A DNA stretch of 5,635 nt, from the NCBI GenBank assembly GCA_937981305.1, contig CALJPB010000188.1, positions 1 through 5,635 of the forward strand, given 5' to 3'. The DNA comes from an uncultured Selenomonas sp. Lineage in GTDB: Bacteria > Bacillota > Negativicutes > Selenomonadales > Selenomonadaceae. Of this stretch, positions 1 to 5,635 are shown piece after piece. The translations under genes and the position numbers were made by a program. The notes beneath the pieces were generated by a model. That model saw only the letters and a list, made by a program, of their open reading frames with translations, made no database searches and was not told where the DNA came from. The first letter of the stretch is position 1. Each line of letters starts with the position of its first letter.

Positions 1-1
1 A

Positions 2-808
2 AAGATATTTCCTAATACGGATATCAAAGGCGGGGTTGCTATTACATATTGCAATGAACGAAAAACATTTGAGCCGATTGGAACATTTACGCCATTTCCC
101 GAGTTAAATAGTATTCTCCATAAAGTTCGCTCAAGTGCAAATAAATTTTTAGCGAGTGTTATAACAGGGTATGGCTCATATCAAATATCGGACTTGGCAC
201 TGAAAGAACATCCCGAAATCGAGAATATTCAATCCAAAGGACATAAAAAAGATTTGAAAGCGAATGTCTTCAACAAGTTGAAAAACATTGTTTACTATGA
301 GACAAAGCCTGACAGTGAAAAAGAATACGGACAATTTTTAGGCTTGGTGAAAGGAAAGCGGGTCTGGTATTGGGCACAACTGGATTATCACGACCTACCG
401 GATAGTTTTTATGCGTTCAAGGTGTTTGTACCCGCTGCAAACGGTTCTGGAGCGTTAGGGGAGGTGCTAAGTACGCCCCTCATAGGGGCTCCCCTCATAG
501 GGGCTCCCCTCATAGGGGCTACTGAAACCTTCTTAAGCATTGGTGCATTTGCGACAGAACGAGAGGCAGCGAATTGTCTGAAATATGTTAAGAGTAAATT
601 TGCGCGTGCCATGCTTGGTGTACTTAAAGTTACGCAGCATAACCCAAAATCAAAATGGATTTATGTCCCCCTCCAAGATTTTTCCTCCTCCTCGGATATT
701 GACTGGTCACAGTCCATTGCGGAGATTGACCGACAGCTCTATGCGAAGTACGGACTCTCGGCGGAGGAGATTGCCTTTATCGAGTCCCATGTAAAGGAGA
801 TGGCGTGA
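2..808 (+). CDS. Eco57I-type N6-adenine DNA methyltransferase/specificity protein, C-terminal part (5' partial)
   Basis: The reading frame is open from the left edge, so this is the last 268 residues of a larger protein; the ATG at 194 is internal. It probably methylates adenine in a specific DNA site and supplies target recognition for the R-M system. The fragment opens with FPNTDIKGGV (residues 3-12), a motif I associate with Eco57I-type methyltransferases after the NPPY catalytic motif. The C-terminal half has the family's recognition-region pattern: KYVKSKFARAMLGVLKVTQ (about 179-197), then VPLQDF and SDIDWS (about 222-237), and a tail rich in EIDRQLYAKYGL. The catalytic NPPY and N-terminus are outside the window. 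Residues about 159-173 are three PLIGA repeats. GC is about 36% near the left edge but rises sharply in the last 50 codons. The stop overlaps the helicase start. The family call is firm; the exact role (separate methylase or half of a split enzyme) is inferred. Confidence 0.85.
   Translation, partial: KIFPNTDIKGGVAITYCNERKTFEPIGTFTPFPELNSILHKVRSSANKFLASVITGYGSYQISDLALKEHPEIENIQSKGHKKDLKANVFNKLKNIVYYETKPDSEKEYGQFLGLVKGKRVWYWAQLDYHDLPDSFYAFKVFVPAANGSGALGEVLSTPLIGAPLIGAPLIGATETFLSIGAFATEREAANCLKYVKSKFARAMLGVLKVTQHNPKSKWIYVPLQDFSSSSDIDWSQSIAEIDRQLYAKYGLSAEEIAFIESHVKEMA
476..520 (+). repeat. Three perfect tandem copies of a 15-bp palindromic unit
   Basis: The unit CCCCTCATAGGGGCT occurs at 476-490, 491-505 and 506-520 without mismatch. 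Each unit holds inverted 5-bp arms (CCCCT and AGGGG) around a 3-base CAT loop, so each can form a short GC-rich hairpin in DNA or mRNA. The unit length is a multiple of three and the array is in frame, encoding PLIGA three times in the recognition half of the methyltransferase. Copy-number change by slippage would therefore alter the protein without breaking it. No other copy was seen in the window. Confidence 0.97.
795..799 (+). promoter_or_regulatory. Ribosome binding site of the helicase-nuclease gene
   Basis: AGGAG lies inside the last codons of the upstream methyltransferase gene, 8 bases before the ATG at 808 and 5 bases before an in-frame GTG at 805. The spacing favours ATG 808, which overlaps the upstream stop as TGATG. 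A third ATG at 800 is out of frame and meets a stop after two codons. Confidence 0.75.
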
Positions 809-3800
809 TGGCGGTTCAGATTCAGCCCTTTGCCCGCGTCGTGCCGATGATCTACGCCTACAATACGCCGGGCATCTCCTATCACGACGGATGGACGAAG
901 GTCGGCTATACGGAGCGGCAGTCCGTCGAGAAGCGAATCGCACAGCAGACGCATACGGCGCATATTCACTGGGAACTCGCGTGGGCGGATAATGCAATGT
1001 ATAAGGACAGCTCGGGCGAATACTTCACCGACCACGATTTTCATGCCTATTTGGAGTCTTTGCAGGTGGCGCGTGAGCCGCATACGGAGTGGTTTCATGC
1101 GGACGGTATGACGCTGCTCGGACATTTTCATCGTTTTGCGAGCCGCAAAGAACCCCAGACAGCGGAAAAACATACATACGAGCTGCGCCGCGAGCAGGAG
1201 GACGCTGTGCAGATGACGGCGGACTACTTCAGGAGTGGCGGGACGGAGTTCCTCTGGAATGCGAAGCCGCGTTTTGGAAAGACGCTAACCGCATACGATC
1301 TCATCCGCAGGATGGGCTTTACGAAGGTGCTGATCGTGACGAACCGTCCGAGCATTGCAAACGCGTGGGCGGAGGATTTTCACCGCTTCATTGCGTGGCG
1401 CGGCGAGCTCGCCTTTGTCTCGGATACGGAGGCTCTGCGCTCTCGTGCAGGCGTTCTTACCCGCGAGGCATATACGTCGCTGCCGAATGTGGAGGAGATC
1501 GGCATGGTGGCGTTTGAGTCCCTGCAGGGGCTCAAGGGCTCGCGCTATTTTGGCGGGGATATTGACAAGCTGCGCTGGATGAGCGAGCTCTCCTTTGATC
1601 TTCTCATCGTGGATGAGGCGCAGGAGGGCGTGGATACGATGCGCACGGAGCGTGCGTTTCGTCAGATTCATCGTGCGCATACGCTCTATCTCTCGGGGAC
1701 ACCGTTCAAGGCACTCGCAAGTGCGCAGTTCGCGGCGGATCAGATCTACAACTGGTCGTATGCGGACGAGCAGGAGGCAAAGGCGCACTGGGCGGGGGAC
1801 GGGTACAACCCCTATGAGCCGCTGCCGCAGCTCTCGATGTTCACGTATCAGCTCTCGCCGATGATTGCAGAGGATCTGCGGCAGGGGATGGAGCTCGATG
1901 ATGAGAGCGTGGACTATGCGTTTGATCTGAACGAGTTCTTTGCCACAAATGAGGGTGGGCGATTCGTCCATGAGGCGGAGATTCGGAAGTTCCTTCATGC
2001 ACTCCGTACGAATGAAAAATATCCGTTCTCGACGGAGGAACTGCGGAGGGAGCTGCCGCATACGCTCTGGCTGCTGAACCGCGTTGCGAGTGCAAAGGCT
2101 CTGGCGCGGCTGCTGCGGGAAGATCCCGTCTTTCGGGACTATGAGGTTGTGCTCGCAGCGGGGGACGGTGCGCTCGATGATGTACGTGCGAATGATGCGG
2201 CGTATGACCGTGTGCGCGAGACAATCCGTAAACACGCACGGACGATTACGCTGAGTGTGGGGCAGCTGACGGTGGGTGTGACGATCCCGGAGTGGTGCGG
2301 CGTGCTGATGCTGTGCAATCTGCAGAGTCCATCCTCCTATATGCAGGCGGCATTTCGTGCGCAGAATCCGTGTGTCCTGACAGCGGAAAACGGGCAGCGG
2401 ATGCGTAAGGAGCGGGCGTATGTCTTTGACTTCGACCCCGCACGAACGCTCATCATCTTTGACGAGTTCGCAAACAATCTCTCGCCCGAGACTGCCGACG
2501 GACGCGGAACGGGGGCGGCGCGTGAGACGAATATCCGCCGTCTGCTGAACTTCTTCCCCGTGCTTGGCGAGGATGATGCGGGGCGTATGGTGCAGCTGGA
2601 TGCGGCGCAGGTTCTGTCCATTCCGAGAAGGCTCAAGAGCACGGAGGTGGTACGGCGCGGTTTTCTGTCAAACTTCCTGTTTCAGAACATCGGGAATGTC
2701 TTCGGTGCGCCTGCGATTGTGCGGGAGATCATGGAGAAGCTGACGCCGGCGCAGGAGGAGACGCGCAAAAACAATGCGCCGCCGCTCGATGATCTCTCGT
2801 CCGTTGCGGTGGATGAGAACGGTGATGTGGCGATCTCCAATGAGATTGTGATCGGACAGACGCGGGATATTTTTGGTGCGAAGCACTATGCTGAGATCGA
2901 GGAGCATATCGCGCCGCACATTGACCGCATCTCGGTGAGCGACGGGGCTGCGGCGGTGCAGGCATCGATGGAGCGGCTTGCGGCGACGGTGAAGGAGAAG
3001 GTGCGCACGGAGATTGTCGCGCCTGTGGCGGATGCCTACGAGGTCAAGGCAGGTGTGCGGAAGCGTCTCTTGGAGCATACGGAGCGCGAGATTGATCGGC
3101 GGCTTGAGGAGCTGCGCGGGGACTATGTGCAGGAGGAGAAGATCGCGCGGGCGGAGCTGGAGCGTCAGCGTTCCATCGCCGAGACGCAGGCGGAGGTGCA
3201 GGCGGCGGAGGAGAGTTTTGATGCACGCATTGCCGAGGCACTGGACGCGCTCAAGGCATCGGCGGCGGTCGTGGTCAAGGAGACGATCGAGAACAAGCCC
3301 GCCGAACTCGTGGAGCGCATGGAGCGTGTGAAGGCGGAGGAGAAGAAGCGCACGGTGGAGGATGAGGTGCGTGCGCGGCTGCGCGGATTCTCGCGGACGA
3401 TTCCGAGCTTTATCATGGCGTATGGCGATGAGAACATGACGCTCGCGAATTTCGACGACTATACGGATGACGATGTGTTCGAGGAGGTTACGGGCATCAG
3501 CGAGGAGGATTTTCGCTTTCTGCGTGATGGCGGAACGTATCGGAATCCGGAGACGGGCGCAGAGGAGCAGTTTGCGGGTCATATCTTCGATGAGGTGGTC
3601 TTTAACGACGCAATCGCCGAGTTCTGGCGGAAGAAAGAGGAGCTGGCGAACTACTTCGACGAGGGGCATACCGAGGATATCTTCGACTATATCCCGCCGC
3701 AGAAGACGAATCAGATCTTTACGCCGCGCCGTGTTGTACGGCAGATGGTGGACGCGCTCGAACGGGAGAATCCCGGCTGCTATGACGATCCGACGCACAC

Positions 3801-4098
3801 GTTTGCCGATCTCTATATGAAGTCGGGGCTCTATATCACGGAGATTGTGAAGCGGCTCTATCACTCGGACAAAATAAAAGCAGAATACCCGAATGACGCG
3901 GAGCGTATTCGACATATTCTGCAGCATCAGGTCTATGGGATGGCACCGACGCGGATCATCTACCTCATCGCGACGAACTACATTCTGGGCTTCGATGCGG
4001 CGATGCGTGCGGAGACGCGCAACTTTGTGCAGGCGGACGCGGCACAGGCGGCGAAGGAGGGACGGCTCGCAGAGCTGGTGGAGGAGTGCTTTGGCTGA
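808..4098 (+). CDS. GIY-YIG nuclease / SF2 helicase / partial methyltransferase restriction protein
   Basis: This 1096-residue protein is probably the ATP-dependent DNA-cleaving subunit of an R-M system. Residues about 14-85 resemble a GIY-YIG (T5orf172-like) nuclease: Y16, GISY at 22-25, KVGYT with Y34, R43 and a candidate catalytic E71. The helicase core covers about 120-525: Walker A AKPRFGKT (152-159), motif Ia VLIVTNRP (174-181), motif II VDEAQ (268-272), motif III SGTP (296-299), motif V TVGVTIPEW (488-496) and motif VI QAAFRAQNP (513-521). A charged helical, probably coiled-coil linker spans about 715-855. The C-terminus (about 958-1096) looks like the start of an adenine methyltransferase: FTPRRVV (971-977), a motif I variant DLYMKSG (1001-1007) and QVYGMAPT (1041-1048), but no NPPY. 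It overlaps the upstream gene by one base. An alternative start is GTG 805. Domain calls are strong for the helicase, good for the nuclease and moderate for the methyltransferase part. Confidence 0.9.
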   Translation: MAVQIQPFARVVPMIYAYNTPGISYHDGWTKVGYTERQSVEKRIAQQTHTAHIHWELAWADNAMYKDSSGEYFTDHDFHAYLESLQVAREPHTEWFHADGMTLLGHFHRFASRKEPQTAEKHTYELRREQEDAVQMTADYFRSGGTEFLWNAKPRFGKTLTAYDLIRRMGFTKVLIVTNRPSIANAWAEDFHRFIAWRGELAFVSDTEALRSRAGVLTREAYTSLPNVEEIGMVAFESLQGLKGSRYFGGDIDKLRWMSELSFDLLIVDEAQEGVDTMRTERAFRQIHRAHTLYLSGTPFKALASAQFAADQIYNWSYADEQEAKAHWAGDGYNPYEPLPQLSMFTYQLSPMIAEDLRQGMELDDESVDYAFDLNEFFATNEGGRFVHEAEIRKFLHALRTNEKYPFSTEELRRELPHTLWLLNRVASAKALARLLREDPVFRDYEVVLAAGDGALDDVRANDAAYDRVRETIRKHARTITLSVGQLTVGVTIPEWCGVLMLCNLQSPSSYMQAAFRAQNPCVLTAENGQRMRKERAYVFDFDPARTLIIFDEFANNLSPETADGRGTGAARETNIRRLLNFFPVLGEDDAGRMVQLDAAQVLSIPRRLKSTEVVRRGFLSNFLFQNIGNVFGAPAIVREIMEKLTPAQEETRKNNAPPLDDLSSVAVDENGDVAISNEIVIGQTRDIFGAKHYAEIEEHIAPHIDRISVSDGAAAVQASMERLAATVKEKVRTEIVAPVADAYEVKAGVRKRLLEHTEREIDRRLEELRGDYVQEEKIARAELERQRSIAETQAEVQAAEESFDARIAEALDALKASAAVVVKETIENKPAELVERMERVKAEEKKRTVEDEVRARLRGFSRTIPSFIMAYGDENMTLANFDDYTDDDVFEEVTGISEEDFRFLRDGGTYRNPETGAEEQFAGHIFDEVVFNDAIAEFWRKKEELANYFDEGHTEDIFDYIPPQKTNQIFTPRRVVRQMVDALERENPGCYDDPTHTFADLYMKSGLYITEIVKRLYHSDKIKAEYPNDAERIRHILQHQVYGMAPTRIIYLIATNYILGFDAAMRAETRNFVQADAAQAAKEGRLAELVEECFG
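847..1062 (+). other. GIY-YIG nuclease domain of the helicase protein
   Basis: Residues 14-85 begin with MIYAYNTPGISY, continue with GWTKVGYT and a KR pair (42-43), and reach EYFTDHDFHAYL at 71-82. The order Y, Y, R, E with this spacing matches the catalytic set of GIY-YIG nucleases (Y16, Y34, R43, E71 are my candidates). The first strand motif is divergent and has an insertion before GWTKVGYT, as in T5orf172-type members. The domain would supply the DNA-cutting activity, since no PD-(D/E)XK motif was recognised elsewhere in the protein. Confidence 0.75.
3679..4095 (+). other. Truncated methyltransferase-like region (motifs X, I and following) at the helicase C-terminus
   Basis: Residues 958-1096 contain FTPRRVV (like the FTP motif X before the SAM site), TFADLYMKSGLYITEI in the place of the SAM-binding DPACGSG loop, and an RHILQHQVYGMAPT segment that typically follows it. 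In related one-chain restriction enzymes this segment leads, after an acidic helix, into the NPPY motif. Here the protein stops at VEECFG, before any NPPY. SAM binding is therefore plausible, but catalysis would need the other subunit. Confidence 0.6.
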
Positions 4099-4101
4099 GT
4101 G

Positions 4102-4884
4102 CTATTCCTTCGCCATAAAGGCACGGTAGGTGCGCTCCATCTCCTTGCGTGTCTTGCTCGCCGGCCAGAGTTCGCCGAGTGCACCCTCACGCATCCCTGC
4201 GGCGAGGTGGTTGTAGAGGTTCGGATTATCCCTGCCGAGCGTTTCGATCAGTTCCTTGACGGTCTGGCGTGTGGTGTTGCCGTTGTGCGGGCAGGGCGAG
4301 GGGATCGGCGTGAAGCCGTGGTATTGGATCGCGTCGATGATTTCCTGCTCGCGGAAGTAGACGAGGGGGCGGATAACGGTAATGTCCGTCTTATCGAGAT
4401 AGGTTTTGGGACGGAACGTGTTCAACTGCCCCGAGTAGAACAGACTCATGAGAAAGGTCTCCACGGCATCGTCATGGTGATGCGCGTAGGCGACCTTATT
4501 CATTTGGTGCGCTGCGGCATAGCGGTTGACTGCGCCGCGCCGAAAGAACGCGCAGGTAAAGCAGGGGCTTTTGTCATCCTGCTCTGCAATCGCGCCTGCG
4601 ATATCGACATCCACAACCTCGTAGGGAACATCGAGCTGCTTGCAGAATGCCGCAATCGCATCGGTGTCAAAGGGATCGTCGAACTGCGGATTGACGGTGA
4701 ATGCCGCGATGGTAAAATCTCTTTTCAGACGCTCGCGCAGGATGGCGAGTGCGTAGGTGAGAAAGATGCTGTCCTTGCCGCCCGATACGCCGATCAAGAT
4801 ACGGTCGCCCTGCTCGATCAGTTCGAACTCCACGACGGCGCGCATGAGTTTGCTGAAATAGGATTGTGGGATGTTAATATTCAA
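4102..4884 (-). CDS. ttcA: TtcA-like PP-loop ATPase, probable tRNA 2-thiocytidine synthetase
   Basis: This 260-residue cytoplasmic protein belongs to the TtcA/TtuA branch of PP-loop ATPases. TtcA activates cytidine 32 of certain tRNAs by adenylation and inserts sulfur using an iron-sulfur cluster. Seen here: the PP-loop SGGKDS (34-39), CFTC followed by FFRRG (C108, C111), HHHDDAVETFL (135-145), VIRPLVYFREQE (170-181) and PCPHNGNTTRQ (C198). C108, C111 and C198 match the three cluster cysteines of TtcA. E. coli TtcA has PCNLCG at the last site; here the second cysteine is replaced. The length is somewhat shorter than the 311-residue E. coli protein. The start is TTG: AGGAAG sits 6 bases before it and no ATG is suitably placed. 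It follows thiN by 12 bases in the same operon and converges with the helicase gene, 3 bp apart. TtuA-like 2-thiouridine synthesis is an alternative. Confidence 0.85.
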   Translation of the reverse strand: MNINIPQSYFSKLMRAVVEFELIEQGDRILIGVSGGKDSIFLTYALAILRERLKRDFTIAAFTVNPQFDDPFDTDAIAAFCKQLDVPYEVVDVDIAGAIAEQDDKSPCFTCAFFRRGAVNRYAAAHQMNKVAYAHHHDDAVETFLMSLFYSGQLNTFRPKTYLDKTDITVIRPLVYFREQEIIDAIQYHGFTPIPSPCPHNGNTTRQTVKELIETLGRDNPNLYNHLAAGMREGALGELWPASKTRKEMERTYRAFMAKE

Positions 4885-4890
4885 TGAAAA

Positions 4891-4896
4891 CTTCCT
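4891..4896 (-). promoter_or_regulatory. Ribosome binding site that fixes the TTG start of ttcA
   Basis: Read on the minus strand, AGGAAG directly follows the thiN stop codon TAA (4899-4897) and is separated by six bases from TTG at 4884. No ATG or GTG is equally placed, so this site supports the TTG start. The adjacency to the thiN stop suggests that ribosomes ending thiN can restart on ttcA. Confidence 0.75.
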
Positions 4897-5622
4897 TTAT
4901 TCTTTATGGCAGAGATAAACGCCGAGAACGCCGCTCTTGATGGAGACGGTAAACGTGTTTTTTGTGTTTTCGCGTGCGAGCACGTTGCTGATTGCAAGTG
5001 ATGCACGATTTGTAATGCACGCATCCCGCAGTTCCCAATACAGACCGTACGTTGTTACGCCCGTGCATTCCTCCGTAAAGGGGAGGAGGGAGATGGCACG
5101 CGGGGGCGTGTCGCAGGTTACGGTGAGCGATTCGCCCATATGGAGATAGAAAAGTGTTTCGCGCTCGTCCGCAAGTACGCAGGGAATGTCAGTGTGTGCG
5201 GCGACGGCGGCGGTACCCATGAGGTGGTCGAGCCGTCCGCCAAATGCCGCCGTCAAAATAACGAGCGGGTGGGTGTACTGGTCTGCGGCAATTTGAAGGG
5301 CAAGCTCCGTATCCGTAAAATCCTTTTCGGGCGGGAAGGAGTGTAATTTTGCGCCCTGATCGACTGCCCATGTCCATGCGTCTGCGTCGGCACTGTCCCC
5401 GTCGCCGATGAGGAGGGCGGGGGACAGCTGCAACGCGCGGCAGATATTCACACCGCGATCAATCGCCCAGATGGGGGCTGTTTTCTCTGCCTCCTTTGCG
5501 ACGAGTCGGGATAGCCAATCTGCTGCGGGCGGGCGTCCGCCGCCGATGCAGACAATTTCCTGCCGCGTATGGCAGGGCAGCACGGCGCGGAGTGCGGGGA
5601 GAATGAGATGGTGTTCGTTCAT
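4897..5622 (-). CDS. thiN: Thiamine diphosphokinase (thiamine pyrophosphokinase)
   Basis: The protein (241 residues from this start) transfers pyrophosphate from ATP to thiamine, giving thiamine diphosphate, the active cofactor, in the cytoplasm. Family motifs seen in order: CIGGGRPPAADWL (25-37), AIDRG (53-57), LIGDGDS (71-77), FPPEKDFTDTELAL (96-109), AFGGRLDHLMG (126-136), and a C-terminal beta domain with SLLPF, TYGLYWEL and ISNVL. The length is slightly above the usual 210-220. Two in-frame ATGs exist near the edge, at 5634 and 5622. The second is chosen because GAGGAA (5632-5627) lies 4 bases before it, whereas the first would use those bases as codons and has no visible site within the window. 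The first start would add MRNS. It is followed by ttcA after 12 bases, so the two are probably co-transcribed from a promoter beyond the right edge. Confidence 0.93.
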   Translation of the reverse strand: MNEHHLILPALRAVLPCHTRQEIVCIGGGRPPAADWLSRLVAKEAEKTAPIWAIDRGVNICRALQLSPALLIGDGDSADADAWTWAVDQGAKLHSFPPEKDFTDTELALQIAADQYTHPLVILTAAFGGRLDHLMGTAAVAAHTDIPCVLADERETLFYLHMGESLTVTCDTPPRAISLLPFTEECTGVTTYGLYWELRDACITNRASLAISNVLARENTKNTFTVSIKSGVLGVYLCHKE

Positions 5623-5626
5623 GCTG

Positions 5627-5632
5627 TTCCTC
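5627..5632 (-). promoter_or_regulatory. Ribosome binding site of thiN
   Basis: On the minus strand GAGGAA is followed by CAGC and then ATG at 5622. This is good spacing and decides the start against the ATG at 5634, which overlaps the site itself. The TGA within TATGAGGAA could be the stop of an upstream gene, but that gene is outside the window. Confidence 0.65.
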
Positions 5633-5635
5633 ATA

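Noticed and set aside
476..520. CRISPR-like array
   Set aside because: The units are only 15 bp and contiguous, with no spacers, and lie in frame within a conserved gene.
683..693. Simple TCC repeat as a phase-variation switch
   Set aside because: There are fewer than four trinucleotide units, and changes would keep the frame, so an on/off switch is not supported.
194..808. A complete 204-residue protein starting at ATG 194
   Set aside because: The same frame is open to the left edge and upstream residues (KGGV motif) match the methyltransferase family, so this ATG is internal; here it is only a TTG/ATG-type codon inside the gene.
800..808. Tiny frame ATG GCG TGA between the R-M genes
   Set aside because: Two codons only; it arises by chance from the overlap of the ribosome site and the gene junction.
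1285..2235. Minus-strand open frame (316 codons) antisense to the helicase core
   Set aside because: It lies opposite conserved helicase motifs and shows no motif or ribosome site of its own.
2668..3927. Long minus-strand open frame (419 codons) antisense to the helicase gene
   Set aside because: The predicted protein is rich in arginine, leucine and histidine with no domain, and it lies opposite the conserved helicase linker and methyltransferase-like region.
4099..4887. Long plus-strand open frame (262 codons) antisense to ttcA
   Set aside because: It mirrors ttcA almost exactly, its translation has no recognisable motif, and ttcA has clear PP-loop and cysteine motifs. It is a by-product of codon bias in GC-rich DNA.

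Overview
The window carries two unrelated gene blocks that face each other. On the plus strand, from the left edge to 4098, lies a two-gene restriction-modification (R-M) operon. It holds the C-terminal 268 residues of an Eco57I-type adenine methyltransferase/specificity protein, cut by the window edge, then a 1096-residue protein that joins a GIY-YIG nuclease domain, a superfamily 2 helicase/translocase, a long charged helical linker and the front part of an N6-adenine methyltransferase fold. On the minus strand, from the right edge to 4102, lies a housekeeping pair: thiamine diphosphokinase (thiN), then a TtcA-like PP-loop tRNA thiolation protein (ttcA). The blocks converge with only 3 bp between their stop codons.

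The R-M genes overlap (TGATG, 806-810) and are probably translationally coupled. The helicase protein ends just where related one-chain enzymes are expected to continue into the NPPY catalytic motif. The upstream protein carries the features expected after NPPY: a KGGV motif and a C-terminal recognition region. The parts therefore look like one type ISP-like enzyme (nuclease, translocase, coupler, methyltransferase, recognition domain) split inside the methyltransferase fold, with the two halves in swapped gene order. This is an inference, because the N-terminus of the first protein lies outside the window.

The methyltransferase gene is about 36% GC by hand count over 1-360, while the start of the helicase gene is about 59% (781-960). 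The change falls inside the end of the methyltransferase gene (about 660-720), which suggests its recognition part was exchanged or acquired separately. The same gene contains three perfect 15-bp palindromic repeats (476-520) that encode PLIGA three times.

The organism is a bacterium of moderately high GC. The clear purine-rich ribosome binding sites, the TTG start and the style of the R-M and thiN/ttcA proteins suggest a Firmicute, perhaps a Selenomonas-like Negativicute. That placement is from general familiarity and is not proven here. No RNA gene, insertion sequence, CRISPR array or clear terminator was found, and no stretch longer than about 20 bp between the first and last gene is non-coding.
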